From positions 2,542,001 to 2,606,000 of the forward strand of contig OY969912.1 of NCBI GenBank assembly GCA_963704505.1: DNA of 64,000 bases, read 5' to 3'. Shown here piece by piece: positions 16,273 to 25,734 of the stretch. How positions within the stretch are numbered: position 1 is the first letter of the stretch; each line of letters opens with the position of its first letter. Made by a program: the position numbers and the translations under genes. This DNA comes from VRUE01 sp963704505 (GTDB taxonomy: Bacteria; Actinomycetota; Thermoleophilia; Solirubrobacterales; 70-9). The notes below the pieces were generated by a model. It saw only the letters and a program-made list of their open reading frames with translations, was not told where the DNA came from and made no database searches.

Positions 16273-17142
16273 TTACCCGCCGAGGGCGACGCGCGTCTCG
16301 CTGAGGAACTCCGCCACGGCGCTGCCTGCGGCATCGGGCGAGCCGGCCTCGCCGGCGGCGCGCACGAGGCGGCTGCCGATGATCACGCCGTCGGCGACCT
16401 CGCCGACCTGGGCCGCCTGCGCGGGCGTGCCGATGCCGAAGCCGACGGCGACCGGAACCGTCGCCTCCGCCTTGGTCGCGGCGACGAGGTCGGTCAGCCC
16501 GCCGGGCAACTCCTCGCGCTCGCCGGTCGTCCCCACGGTCGAGACGACGTAGACGAAGCCGCGGGCGACTGCGCAGATCCGCCCGAGCCGCTCGGCGGTC
16601 GTGGTCGGGGCGACCAGGGGCACCAGCGCCAGCCCCGCCGCCGTGAAGGCATCGCGGATCTCCTCGGCCTCGCCGAGCGGCAGGTCGGGAACGATCGCCC
16701 CGGCGGCGCCGGCCTCGGCGGCGCGGGCGGCAAAAGCCTCGACGCCGCCGTGGGCGAGGAGCATGTTCGTGTAGACCATCAGCACGACCGGAACGCGGTC
16801 GGCGACCGTCGCGCAGATCTCGAGCGCCGCCGCGACGTTTGCCCCGCCCTCGAGCGCGGTCGTCGCCGCCGCGTGGATCGTCGGGCCGTCGGCGAGCGGG
16901 TCGGAGAAGGGGATGCCCAGCTCGATCAGATCGGCACCTGAGTCGGTGTAGGCGGCGGCGACCGCCAGCGACGTCTCGTGGTCTGGAAAGCCGCCCATCA
17001 TGTAGGGCATCAGGGCCGCGCGACCCTCGTTCCGAGCAGCTTGAAAGGCGATTCCGATCCGCTCCTCGCCGTCCGGCGCTTCCGCGACGGGCACCGGGGG
17101 CCGGCCCGAGCGAGCCTCCCCGCTGTTGCTCGCCGGGGTCAC
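16273..17142 (-). CDS. trpA: Tryptophan synthase alpha chain
   Basis: A 289-residue subunit that cleaves indole-3-glycerol phosphate to indole. The catalytic Glu lies in DLIELGIPFSDPLADGPTI and the catalytic Asp in AIVPDLPLGEAEE. VGFGIGTPAQA and GVIIGSRLV are phosphate-loop motifs. The start is GTG 17142, overlapping the trpB stop as GTGA. Compared with usual TrpA there is an N-terminal extension of about 25 residues (from TPASNSGEARS to PDGE). Its DNA closely resembles an insert in prmA, so it may come from a dispersed repeat. It pairs with TrpB in the tryptophan synthase complex. Confidence 0.97.
   Translation of the reverse strand: MTPASNSGEARSGRPPVPVAEAPDGEERIGIAFQAARNEGRAALMPYMMGGFPDHETSLAVAAAYTDSGADLIELGIPFSDPLADGPTIHAAATTALEGGANVAAALEICATVADRVPVVLMVYTNMLLAHGGVEAFAARAAEAGAAGAIVPDLPLGEAEEIRDAFTAAGLALVPLVAPTTTAERLGRICAVARGFVYVVSTVGTTGEREELPGGLTDLVAATKAEATVPVAVGFGIGTPAQAAQVGEVADGVIIGSRLVRAAGEAGSPDAAGSAVAEFLSETRVALGG
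17091..17142 (-). repeat. Coding palindromic element, copy in trpA 5' end
   Basis: About 50 bp at the start of trpA resemble 29081-29140 in prmA. The core on the gene strand is CGAGCAACAGC followed by GGGGAGGCTCG, with CGAGC/GCTCG as inverted ends. Both are read in the same frame, giving ASNSGEARSG here and PSNSEEKARSS in PrmA, followed by a Pro-rich stretch. Confidence 0.6.
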
Positions 17143-18335
17143 CCCCCGGTGCCCTCGGTGCTCTTGGTCCCTCCGGCGGTCGGCTGGGCCAACACCTCGG
17201 CGAGGTCCTTGTCGCCACGGCCGGAAAGGCAGATGACGTCGTAGCCCTCTCCGCCGCCGTTCTCGAGGAACCAGGCGATCGCATGGGAGGACTCGAGCGC
17301 CGGAATGATGCCCTCGAGCCGCGAGAGGGCGGCGAAGGCGCTGAGCGCGTCGTCGTCGGTCACCGCGGTGTAGGTGGCGCGCCCGGTGTCGCGCAGGTGC
17401 GCGTGCTCGGGGCCGACGCCCGGATAGTCGAGGCCGGCGGAGATCGAGTGCGCCTCGAGGATCTGGCCCTCCTCGTCGGCGATCACCGACGAGAGGGTCC
17501 CGTGCAGGACTCCGGTCCTACCGGCCCCCAGGGAAGCGCCGTGGCGACCGCTGTCGAGACCCTCTCCCGCCGCCTCGACGCCGATCAGCTCGACGTCGTC
17601 CTCGAGGAAGGGGGTGAAGATCCCGATCGAGTTGGAGCCACCGCCGACGCAGGCGATCACCCTGGCGGGCAGGCCGCCCTCGGCGGCGAGCGCCTGCTCG
17701 CGCGCCTCGTCGCCGATCACCCGCTGCAGGTCGCGGACCAGGGCCGGGAAGGGCGCCGGGCCGACCGCCGAGCCGATCACGTAGTGGGTGTCCTCGACGT
17801 TGGCAACCCAGTCGCGGATCGCCTCGCTGACCGCCTCCTTGAGGGTGCGGGCGCCGGACTCGACCGGCACGACCTCGGCGCCGAGCAGCCCCATCCGCTC
17901 GACGTTGGGACGCTGCCTGCGGATGTCCTCCGAGCCCATGTAGACGACGCACTCCTGGCCGAAGAGGGCACACGCGGTCGCGGTGGCGACGCCGTGCTGG
18001 CCGGCGCCGGTCTCGGCGATCACCCGCGGCTTGCCCATGCGCCTGGCGAGCAGCGCCTGGCCGATCGCGTTGTTGATCTTGTGGGCGCCGGTGTGGGCGA
18101 GGTCCTCGCGCTTCAGATAGACGCGGCGCCCGGCGCGCTCGGAGAGGCGCTCGGCCAGGTAGAGCGGCGTCGGGCGGCCGATGAAGTCCCGGTGCAGCAG
18201 GGAGAGCTCCGCCTGGAATCCCTCGTCCGCCCGGGCCTCGGCCCAGGCCGCGGAGAGCTCGTCGAGCGCCGAGATCAGCGTCTCCGGCACGTAGCGACCC
18301 CCGTAGGGGCCGAACCGCTCATCGACCCTGGTCAT
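17139..18335 (-). CDS. trpB: Tryptophan synthase beta chain
   Basis: A 398-residue PLP enzyme condensing indole with serine to form tryptophan. It starts FGPYGGRYVPETLI; the PLP lysine lies in REDLAHTGAHKINNAIGQ and the phosphate-binding loop is CVGGGSNSIGIF. AETGAGQHGVATA and GVGPEHAHL are further family motifs. The ATG at 18335 overlaps the trpF stop by four bases (ATGA), and its own stop overlaps the trpA start. Longer upstream reading does not resemble TrpB. Cytoplasmic, working with TrpA. Confidence 0.98.
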   Translation of the reverse strand: MTRVDERFGPYGGRYVPETLISALDELSAAWAEARADEGFQAELSLLHRDFIGRPTPLYLAERLSERAGRRVYLKREDLAHTGAHKINNAIGQALLARRMGKPRVIAETGAGQHGVATATACALFGQECVVYMGSEDIRRQRPNVERMGLLGAEVVPVESGARTLKEAVSEAIRDWVANVEDTHYVIGSAVGPAPFPALVRDLQRVIGDEAREQALAAEGGLPARVIACVGGGSNSIGIFTPFLEDDVELIGVEAAGEGLDSGRHGASLGAGRTGVLHGTLSSVIADEEGQILEAHSISAGLDYPGVGPEHAHLRDTGRATYTAVTDDDALSAFAALSRLEGIIPALESSHAIAWFLENGGGEGYDVICLSGRGDKDLAEVLAQPTAGGTKSTEGTGG

Positions 18336-18967
18336 GGGGCGGTGACGCTGCTCGGCTGGGCGGCCTCGAAGAAGGCTTCCAGAAGGGCATGGTCCTTGCG
18401 ACCCGGCTCGGACTCCACCCCGCTGGCGACATCGACCGCGTGGGGATGGGTGATTTCGATCGCTTCGGCGAGGTTGTCCGGCGTCAGGCCGCCCGCGAGG
18501 ATCTCCGGGACCTTGGAGCGGCGCTCGCGGAGCAGCCCCCAGTCGAAGCTCTCGCCGGTTCCTCCCCACAGCCCCCGCGCGCGGCGGTCGAAGAGGTGAA
18601 AATCGGTGCGGAACGCCTCGGCCGCGTGGACGTCGGCGGCGCTGGAGACGTGGATCGCCTTGATCACCTTCAGGCCGGTTCGACGCGCGACCTCGGCGCA
18701 GAACGACGGTCCCTCTTCGCCGTTCAGCTGCACCATCGTCAGGCCGGCGTTCTCGACCGCCTTTGCCACGTCATCGAGATCGGGGTTGACGAAGACGCCG
18801 ACCACCTCGCACTTGCGGCGGAAGGCGGCGGCGATCGCCGTCGCCTCGGCGGGCTCGACGCGGCGCGGGCTGCCGGCGTAGTGGATCAGCCCGATCGCCC
18901 AGGCGCCGAGCCGCACGGCCTCCGCCGCGTCGTCCAGATTGGTGATCCCACAGATCTTGACCCGCAT
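18332..18967 (-). CDS. trpF: Phosphoribosylanthranilate isomerase
   Basis: A 211-residue (beta/alpha)8 enzyme of tryptophan synthesis. It begins MRVKICGITNLDDAAEAVRLG with the catalytic Cys, then FVNPDLDDVAKAV, VQLNGEEGPSFC, the HLFDRRARGLWGGTGESFDW loop with the general-acid Asp, LAGGLTPDNLAEAI, and DVASGVESEPGRKD near the C-terminus. Its stop overlaps the trpB ATG. It follows the HtrA-like gene by 54 bp. Separate trpF and trpC are normal, although many actinobacteria use a PriA enzyme instead. Confidence 0.97.
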   Translation of the reverse strand: MRVKICGITNLDDAAEAVRLGAWAIGLIHYAGSPRRVEPAEATAIAAAFRRKCEVVGVFVNPDLDDVAKAVENAGLTMVQLNGEEGPSFCAEVARRTGLKVIKAIHVSSAADVHAAEAFRTDFHLFDRRARGLWGGTGESFDWGLLRERRSKVPEILAGGLTPDNLAEAIEITHPHAVDVASGVESEPGRKDHALLEAFFEAAQPSSVTAP

Positions 18968-19021
18968 ACCCCCAGGGTACGGGACGGCCTGTTGGGGTCC
19001 GATTTCCCCGTGGCCGTGGGC

Positions 19022-20224
19022 TTATTTCACGGAGCTGGGGCGGTCGCCGAGGGTGACGGTGATCGTCTTTTCTTCGCCGCCGCCTCGGACGATCGTCACT
19101 TCCATCTTGTCGCCCGGCTTGTCGGCGTCGATCTTGCTGGTCAGGGCTTCGATGCTGGCCACCTTCTGGCCGTCGAGCTCGGTGATGATGTCGCCGCCGA
19201 GGGTGACACTGGCGCCTTCGATCGTCGCTTCGGTGTTGCCGCCTTTGATGCCGGCTTCGGCGGCCGGGCCGCCCTTCTCGGTTTCGGCGACGAGGACGCC
19301 TTCGTCGACCGGCAGGTTCAGCGCCTTGGCCAGTTCGGGGGTGACGCTGCCGCCGCTGATCCCGAGGTAGGCGTGCTGGACCTTGCCGTTCTGCTCGATC
19401 TGGGTTGCCACCTGGCGCGCGGTGTTGATCGGGATGGCGAAGCCGATGCCGACGTTGCCGTTGCCGCTGCCGCCGGTCTCGATCTGCGAGTTGATGCCGA
19501 TCACCTCGCCGTCGGCGTCGATCAGGGGGCCGCCGGAGTTGCCGGGGTTGATCGCCGCGTCGGTCTGGATCACGTGTGAGATCGAGAAGCCGCTAGGGGC
19601 TTCGATCTGGCGCTGGAGGGCGGAGACGATGCCGCTGGTGACGGTGCTGTCGAGGCCGAATGGGTTGCCGATCGCGACCACCGGGTCGCCGACTTCGACC
19701 TTCGAGGAATCGCCGAGCGCGAGTGGATGGAGCTGATCGGAGGGGGCGTCGATCTTGATCAGGGCGACGTCGGTCGAGGGGTCGGCGCCTACCACCTTGG
19801 CCGTGTAGGACTTTTCGGAAGCGCCGAGTTTGACCTCGATCTTGCTGGCGCCTTCGACCACGTGGTTGTTGGTCAGCAGATGGCCTTCGTTGTCGATGAC
19901 GAAGCCCGAGCCGGTGGCGACTCCGCCGCCTTCGGCTTCGCCGAAGGGGTCGAACGGTGAGGCTTCCTGCGTTGCTTCCTCGGTCGCTTCGACGAAGGCG
20001 ACCCCCTGGCCGTCGCGCTTGTAGATCTCGTTGACCGTGTTCGATTCGCCTTCGTGATCGGCGACCGGAGCCGACAGCGGCGCCGGGATCGTCGTCGTGG
20101 TCGTGCCGCCGTTGCTTTCGATCCAGCCGGCGGCGATCGCCAGCCAGCCGAAGAGGCCGACGACCGCGCCTCCGAGGAGGGCGGAGATGAACGGGGTCCT
20201 GAGGAGGCGCTTTCTCTTGCTCAT
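19022..20224 (-). CDS. Membrane-anchored HtrA/DegP-type serine protease with PDZ domain
   Basis: A 400-residue protein. Residues ~11-34 form a membrane anchor (PFISALLGGAVVGLFGWLAIAAG), followed by a Thr-rich linker. The trypsin-like domain carries the triad His121 (LLTNNHVVEGA), Asp152 (DPSTDVALIKID) and Ser230 (NPGNSGGPLID). A PDZ domain occupies ~290-395 (AYLGISGGSVTPELAKAL; GDIITELDGQKV). This is the DegS/HtrA layout of envelope quality-control proteases. It sits between trpC and trpF, which is unusual, with 54-57 bp gaps on each side, so it may have its own promoter. No biosynthetic role is implied. Confidence 0.94.
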   Translation of the reverse strand: MSKRKRLLRTPFISALLGGAVVGLFGWLAIAAGWIESNGGTTTTTIPAPLSAPVADHEGESNTVNEIYKRDGQGVAFVEATEEATQEASPFDPFGEAEGGGVATGSGFVIDNEGHLLTNNHVVEGASKIEVKLGASEKSYTAKVVGADPSTDVALIKIDAPSDQLHPLALGDSSKVEVGDPVVAIGNPFGLDSTVTSGIVSALQRQIEAPSGFSISHVIQTDAAINPGNSGGPLIDADGEVIGINSQIETGGSGNGNVGIGFAIPINTARQVATQIEQNGKVQHAYLGISGGSVTPELAKALNLPVDEGVLVAETEKGGPAAEAGIKGGNTEATIEGASVTLGGDIITELDGQKVASIEALTSKIDADKPGDKMEVTIVRGGGEEKTITVTLGDRPSSVK

Positions 20225-20280
20225 GGCGACGATGATGCGCCGTGCCCGTCAGCCCTCCCTAAAGGCGACGGAAAGGATTC

Positions 20281-21060
20281 CTAAATCTGGGTCAGCTCGC
20301 GAGCCTTGGCCTCGGGGTCTGCCGAGCTCATCAGCGCCCCGCCGATCAGCACCGCGTCGACGCCCACCCGGTCGAGTTCCTCGAGCTCGACCCGCTCGGA
20401 TATCCCGCTCTCGGCGACCACGGTCTTTCCGGCCGGGACGTCGGGCATCAGCTCGTAGGTGGTCGAGACGTCGACGGTCCCCTCGTCGAGGTTGCGGTTG
20501 TTGATCCCGATCACCTCGACCTCCGCCTCCAGGGCCCGATCGAGCTCGCGCTCGTCGTGAACCTCGACCAGGACGTCGAGGTCGAGCCCACGGGCGACGT
20601 CATAGAGACCGAGGAGTTGCTCGTCGTCGAGCGCTCGCACGATGAGAAGGATCGCGTCGGCCCCGTGAACCGCGGCCTCGTAGAGCTGGTAGGGGTCGAC
20701 GATGAAGTCCTTGCGCAGGATCGGCAGATCGCAGGAGGCCCGCGCCGCGCGCAGGTCCTCGAGGCTGCCGGAGAAGTGGCGCTCGTCGGTCAGCACGGAG
20801 AGCGCGGCGGCGCCGCCGCGCTCATAGGCGGCAACCTGATCGGCGACCGTCGCCGTCTCGGCGGCGATCTGGCCTTCGCTCGGGGAGCGCCGCTTGAACT
20901 CGGCGATCAGCGACAAGCCCGGACGAACCAGGGCCTCGTTGAAGGGACGGTCGTCCCCTCGGCTGTGCAGCTGCGACTCGAGGTCGGCCTGCGGCACCTC
21001 TCGGCGACGCGTGTCCACTCCCTCACGGGCGGCTGCGATGAGCTGCTCGATCATTCCCAC
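20281..21060 (-). CDS. trpC: Indole-3-glycerol phosphate synthase
   Basis: A 259-residue TIM-barrel enzyme that closes the indole ring. It shows SLIAEFKRRSPSEGQI, LSVLTDERHFSGSLEDL, LPILRKDFIVDPYQLYEA, VLVEVHDERELDRAL, IGINNRNLDEGTVD and VAESGIS, covering the catalytic Lys and Glu residues of TrpC. The start may be GTG 21060 or ATG 21054 two codons later. It lies 14 bp after trpD in the same operon. Confidence 0.97.
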   Translation of the reverse strand: MGMIEQLIAAAREGVDTRRREVPQADLESQLHSRGDDRPFNEALVRPGLSLIAEFKRRSPSEGQIAAETATVADQVAAYERGGAAALSVLTDERHFSGSLEDLRAARASCDLPILRKDFIVDPYQLYEAAVHGADAILLIVRALDDEQLLGLYDVARGLDLDVLVEVHDERELDRALEAEVEVIGINNRNLDEGTVDVSTTYELMPDVPAGKTVVAESGISERVELEELDRVGVDAVLIGGALMSSADPEAKARELTQI

Positions 21061-21074
21061 TAGACCACCGAAGC

Positions 21075-22106
21075 CTAGACCCCGGCCGCCGTGGTCGCCG
21101 CGATCAGTCCATCGAGCAAGATTCGTACCTCACCCGAGTCGACCGCCTCGGCGGCTCTCTCGACGCCCGCGCCGAGGCTGTCGGCGAGGCCGCCGACGTA
21201 GATCGCGGCGCCTGCGTTGAAGAGCACGAGGTCCCGGGCCGCGCCGCGCTCGCCCGCGAACACGGCCGTGGCCACCGCCGCGTTCTGCTCCGGGCTGCCG
21301 CCGGCGACCTCGTCTAGCTCGGCCTCGAGGAGCCCGAATTCGCCGGGCTCGACGAACTCCTCGGTGGTCGCGCCGCTGGCGACCTCGATCACCCGCGTGC
21401 GTGAGGACAGCGAGAGCTCGTCGACGCCGTCCTCGGAGCTGACCACCATCGCCCTGACGCTGCCCAGCCCGACCAGGGCCTCGGCGATCGTCTCCTGGTA
21501 GCGGCGGTCGGAGACGCCGATCAACTGGCGTTCGGCGCCGGCGGGATTGGTCAGCGGTCCGAGGAAGTTGAAGATCGTCCTCACCGCGAGCTCCCTGCGG
21601 ACCGGGATCACGTGCGCCATCGCCGCGTGATGGCGCGGCGCGAACATGAAGCCGAAGCCGAGCGCGTCGATGCACTCGGCGACCTGGGCCGAATCGAGCT
21701 CGATGTTGACCCCGAGCGCTTCGAGAAGCTCGGCGGAGCCGGAGTGGCTGGTGCTCGAGCGGTTGCCGTGCTTGGCGACCGCACAGCCGGCCGCGGCGGC
21801 GACCAGCGCCGCCGAGGTCGACACGTTGAAGGTCGAAGGCCCACCACCGGTCCCGGCGGTGTCGACGAGGTCGCGGCGGGCAGTCTCCACCGGGGTGGAT
21901 AGCGAGCGCATCGTCCGGGCGAGGCCGACCAGCTCGGGGACGGTCTCGCCCTTCGCGCGCAGGGCGATCAGGAAGGCACCGGTCTGGACCTCGCCGGCTC
22001 GCCCTTCCATGATCTCGGCGAGCACGGCAGCGGCATGGTCGGCCGTGAGGTGCTCGCCCGAGGCGACGGCGTCGATGGCCCTGGTGAGAACGTCGTTCGG
22101 CGTCAT
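21075..22106 (-). CDS. trpD: Anthranilate phosphoribosyltransferase
   Basis: A 343-residue enzyme transferring phosphoribose to anthranilate. It has the PRPP-binding DLVDTAGTGGGPSTFNVST, VAKHGNRSSTSHSGSAELLE, and FMFAPRHHAAMAHVIPVR with RTIFNFLGPLTNPA. The short distance (52 bp) from trpG contains a hairpin that shares sequence with the obg leader. ATG start at 22106. Confidence 0.97.
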   Translation of the reverse strand: MTPNDVLTRAIDAVASGEHLTADHAAAVLAEIMEGRAGEVQTGAFLIALRAKGETVPELVGLARTMRSLSTPVETARRDLVDTAGTGGGPSTFNVSTSAALVAAAAGCAVAKHGNRSSTSHSGSAELLEALGVNIELDSAQVAECIDALGFGFMFAPRHHAAMAHVIPVRRELAVRTIFNFLGPLTNPAGAERQLIGVSDRRYQETIAEALVGLGSVRAMVVSSEDGVDELSLSSRTRVIEVASGATTEEFVEPGEFGLLEAELDEVAGGSPEQNAAVATAVFAGERGAARDLVLFNAGAAIYVGGLADSLGAGVERAAEAVDSGEVRILLDGLIAATTAAGV

Positions 22107-22120
22107 CGCCCCCCGTTCAT

Positions 22121-22157
22121 GTCGTATTTGAACCCGGTATGCGGCATCAAATGCGAC
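22121..22157 (-). promoter_or_regulatory. Hairpin in the trpG-trpD intergenic space
   Basis: On the minus strand GTCGCATTTGA and TCAAATACGAC form an 11-base stem with one mismatch around a 15-base loop, ending 15 bases before the trpD ATG. The sequence GAGGTCGCAxTxGATGCCG recurs upstream of obg at 58398-58432. It could modulate the trpG/trpD ratio or mark an RNA-processing site. Confidence 0.5.
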
Positions 22158-22158
22158 C

Positions 22159-22719
<561 letters not shown>

Positions 22720-22723
22720 CGCC

Positions 22724-24235
22724 TCACGCCCAGTCGGGTTGTTCGCAGGCGAGCTCGACCGCGCGGAAGACGGCCTTCGCCTTGTTGACGGACTCGTTGT
22801 ACTCGTAGGCGGGCTGTGCGTCGGCGACGGTGCCGCCGCCGGCCTGCACGTGGACCTGGCCGTCCTTGACCACGACCGTGCGGATGTGGATTGCCGTGTC
22901 GAGGTCGCCGTTCCAGGAGAGGTAGCCGATCGCGCCGCCGTAGGAGCAGCGCTTGACCCGCTCGAGCTCGTCGATGATCTGCATTGCGCGCACCTTGGGC
23001 GCCCCCGAAAGCGTGCCGGCGGGGAGCGCCGAGCGCAGGACGTCCATCGCGCCGATCCCCTCGCGCAGCGTGCCCGAGACCTGGCTGACGATATGGAGGA
23101 CGTGCGAGTAGGTCTCGACGACCATCAGCTCGTCGACGCTGACGCTGCCGTACTCGCAGACCCGGCCGAGGTCGTTGCGGCCGAGGTCGACGAGCATCAC
23201 GTGCTCGGCGCGCTCCTTGGGGTCGTTGACGAGGCGCTCGGCCAGGCGGCGGTCCTCCTCCTCGTCGCTGCCGCGCGGGTAGGTGCCGGCGATCGGCCTG
23301 GTCTCGACGCGGTTCCCGGCCACCTTGACCAGCGGCTCCGGCGAGGCGCCGGCGATCTGGAAGTCGCCGAACTCGAGGAAGTACATGTACGGCGAGGGAT
23401 TGACGGCGCGCAGGCCGCGGTAGATCGAGAAGGCCTCGACCGGCTGCGGCGCGGAGAAGCGCTGCGAGGGCACCACCTGGAAGGCGTCGCCGGCGTGGAC
23501 GTACTCGACGATCCTCGAGACCGCCGCTTCGAACTCCTCGCGCTCCATGTTCGAGGTGAAGTGCGGCGGCTCGGCGAGCGCCGGCTCGGCCGGCATCGGG
23601 ACCGGGCCGCGGAGGCGGGCGCGGACGTCGGCGATCGTCGCCGCGGCGCGCTCGTACGCGGCGTCTATCTCACCCCCCTCGTCGGCGAAGGCGCAGGACA
23701 TGATCGTCAGCTCGTGGCGGAGGTGATCGAAGACCAGAAGTACATCGGTGATCATCAACGCCATGTCCGGGAGCCCGAGCGGGTCGGGGTTCGGCTCGGC
23801 GAGCGGCTCGACCGTGCGGACTAGGTCATAGCCGAAGAAGCCGACGGCGCCGCCGGCAAAGGGCGGCAGCCCCTCGACCGGCGCGAGACGGAAGGCGGCG
23901 AGCCGCTCGGCGGCCGCGGCGTAGGGGTCGGGGGCATCGACGCTCTCCCCCTCGGTGTCGCTCAGAGTCCCGCCGCTCCAGGTCAGCACGGAGCGCGGGC
24001 GGATGCCGACGAAGGAGTAGCGGCCGACCTGTCCCTGCTCGGCCGACTCGAGCAGGAAGCACGGGGCGCCCTCGGGCTCGCCGGCGCGCAGCTTGAGGAA
24101 GGCCGAGACCGGGGTCTCGCAGTCGTCGACGATCCGCGCCCGGACGGGGACGACGTTGCCCTCGCGGGCGAGCTCGCGGGCCTGCTCCAGGCCCGGCTCG
24201 AGGGTCAGGTCCGAGGAGCTAGCGGCGACGGCCAT
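22724..24235 (-). CDS. trpE: Anthranilate synthase component I
   Basis: A 503-residue chorismate-utilising enzyme. The N-terminal part has the feedback-site-like LLESAEQGQVGRYSFVG segment; the catalytic part includes NPSPYMYFLEFGDFQIAGAS, RPIAGTYPRGSDEEED, HVMLVDLGRNDLGRV, HIVSQVSGTLREG and PAGTLSGAPKVRAMQII. The ATG at 24235 lies inside the 3' end of hisIE, overlapping by 17 bases, which ties trp expression to the histidine gene. An upstream in-frame start would add 33 unrelated residues. No trp leader peptide or T-box was seen upstream. Confidence 0.97.
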   Translation of the reverse strand: MAVAASSSDLTLEPGLEQARELAREGNVVPVRARIVDDCETPVSAFLKLRAGEPEGAPCFLLESAEQGQVGRYSFVGIRPRSVLTWSGGTLSDTEGESVDAPDPYAAAAERLAAFRLAPVEGLPPFAGGAVGFFGYDLVRTVEPLAEPNPDPLGLPDMALMITDVLLVFDHLRHELTIMSCAFADEGGEIDAAYERAAATIADVRARLRGPVPMPAEPALAEPPHFTSNMEREEFEAAVSRIVEYVHAGDAFQVVPSQRFSAPQPVEAFSIYRGLRAVNPSPYMYFLEFGDFQIAGASPEPLVKVAGNRVETRPIAGTYPRGSDEEEDRRLAERLVNDPKERAEHVMLVDLGRNDLGRVCEYGSVSVDELMVVETYSHVLHIVSQVSGTLREGIGAMDVLRSALPAGTLSGAPKVRAMQIIDELERVKRCSYGGAIGYLSWNGDLDTAIHIRTVVVKDGQVHVQAGGGTVADAQPAYEYNESVNKAKAVFRAVELACEQPDWA

Positions 24236-24827
24236 TGAGGACCCCCATGACCGCCGAGTACGGGACGCCGCGGGAGGCGAGCAGGACGCTGAGGTGGTAG
24301 ATGACGTCGGCGGCCTCTTCGGCGACCCGCTCATCGCTCTCCTCGCGGGCGGCGCGGACCACCTCCTCGGCCTCCTCCTCGACCTTCTCGCCGATCAGCT
24401 TCGGGTCGTCGAGGAGCTGCACCGTGTAGCTGCCATCGGGCCGCTCGTCGGCGCGGTTTCGCAGGGTTCGCTCGAGCGCCGGCAGCGCCTCGTGGGCGGC
24501 CGGCGCGGGCTCGCCGTCGAGGGCGCGGTAGAAACAGGTCCGCTCGCCCGTGTGGCAGGCGGGGCCGGTCGGCTCGACCAGGGCGACGATCGCGTCGCCG
24601 TCGCAGTCGTAGCGGATCTCGCGCAGTCGCAGCACGTTTCCCGAGGTTTCCCCTTTGCGCCAGATCTCCTCGCGCGAGCGGCTGTAGAAGTGCAGCTCGC
24701 CCGTCTCGACGCTCAGCCCCAGCGACTCCTGATTCGCGTAGGCGAGGGTCAGCACCTCGCCCGTGGCGAAGTCCTGGGCCACGCATGGGACCAGCCCTTT
24801 CTCGTCGAATGCGACCTGCTCGAACAC
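24219..24827 (-). CDS. hisI: Bifunctional phosphoribosyl-AMP cyclohydrolase / phosphoribosyl-ATP pyrophosphatase
   Basis: A 202-residue HisIE fusion catalysing steps 2 and 3 of histidine synthesis. The HisI part has LTLAYANQESLGLSVETGE, SRSREEIWRKGETSGN and the metal-site RYDCDGDAIVALV with PACHTGERTCFY. The HisE part starts near residue 112 (LPALERTLRNRA) and holds the EKVEEEAEEVVRA acidic helix and VAEEAADVIYHLSVLL. The start is GTG 24827. It sits between era and trpE, away from other his genes in this window, and overlaps trpE by 17 bases. Confidence 0.95.
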   Translation of the reverse strand: MFEQVAFDEKGLVPCVAQDFATGEVLTLAYANQESLGLSVETGELHFYSRSREEIWRKGETSGNVLRLREIRYDCDGDAIVALVEPTGPACHTGERTCFYRALDGEPAPAAHEALPALERTLRNRADERPDGSYTVQLLDDPKLIGEKVEEEAEEVVRAAREESDERVAEEAADVIYHLSVLLASRGVPYSAVMGVLNGRRR

Positions 24828-24840
24828 CGACCCATCGTAG

Positions 24841-25734
24841 TTACTCGATACCGAGGCGATCCAGGAGGTCCTCGTCGCGCCGCCAGCGACGGCGGACCTG
24901 GACCTTGAGGTCGAGGAAGACCTTGGCGCCGAGCTCGGCTTCCAGCGCCGAGCGGGCCGCGGTGCCGATCTCGCCGACCTTCGCCCCTCCCTTGCCGATC
25001 AGGATCCGTTTCTGGGACTCGGTCTCGGCCCAGACCTCAGCGGCGACGGTCACCAGCCCGTCCTCGCGGGTGGAGATCTCGCGGACCGAGATCTCGACCG
25101 AGTGGGGGATCTCCTCCCGGGTCCGGTTGAGGACCTGCTCGCGGATCAGCTCTGCGAGGAGGAGCTCGCTGGAGCTGTCGGTGTGGTCCTCGGGCGGGTA
25201 CATGTATTCGCCCTCCGGCATCAGCTCGCTGAGGCGCTCGACCAGCGGCTCGAGCCCATCCCCGCTGCGGGCGCTGATCGGGAAGACCTCGTCGACGCCG
25301 GCCAGGTTGGCAGCGTCGGAGAGCACCGGGACGAGCTCATTGGGGCCCAGTCGATCGGTCTTGTTGACAGCGCAGATCGTCGGCAGCCGGGACGTGGCCT
25401 CGACCAGGTTTCGGGCGATGAAGCGGTCGCCGGCGCCCACCCCCTCCTCGCCGTTGATCACGATCAGGGCCACGTCGGAGTCGGCGAGCTCGCGCTCCAC
25501 CCTGTGCTGCATGCGCTCGGTCATCACGTCGCGCGGCTTCTGAACGCCGGGCAGGTCGACGAGGACCAGCTGCCGCTCCGCCTCGAGGTCGGTGGCGATC
25601 CCCCGGATCGCCCGCCGGGTCGTCTGCGGCCTCACCGAGACGATCGCCACGTGGCTGCCGACTATCGCGTTGACCAGCGTCGACTTTCCGACGTTGGGAC
25701 GGCCCGCCAAGCCGATGAAGCCCGACCGTTTCAT
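24841..25734 (-). CDS. era: Ribosome-assembly GTPase Era
   Basis: A 297-residue GTPase that binds the 3' end of 16S rRNA during 30S maturation. The G1 motif is GLAGRPNVGKSTLVNAIVG, G3 VLVDLPGVQKPRD, and G4 CAVNKTD. The C-terminal KH domain contains QKRILIGKGGAKVGEIG. The ATG at 25734 overlaps the ybeY stop by four bases, continuing the ybeY-era coupling common in bacteria. The upstream order is phoH-ybeY-era. Confidence 0.98.
   Translation of the reverse strand: MKRSGFIGLAGRPNVGKSTLVNAIVGSHVAIVSVRPQTTRRAIRGIATDLEAERQLVLVDLPGVQKPRDVMTERMQHRVERELADSDVALIVINGEEGVGAGDRFIARNLVEATSRLPTICAVNKTDRLGPNELVPVLSDAANLAGVDEVFPISARSGDGLEPLVERLSELMPEGEYMYPPEDHTDSSSELLLAELIREQVLNRTREEIPHSVEISVREISTREDGLVTVAAEVWAETESQKRILIGKGGAKVGEIGTAARSALEAELGAKVFLDLKVQVRRRWRRDEDLLDRLGIE

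Noticed and set aside
24236..24330. Trp attenuator upstream of trpE
   Set aside because: The region is inside hisIE and has no leader peptide with Trp codons followed by alternative hairpins.
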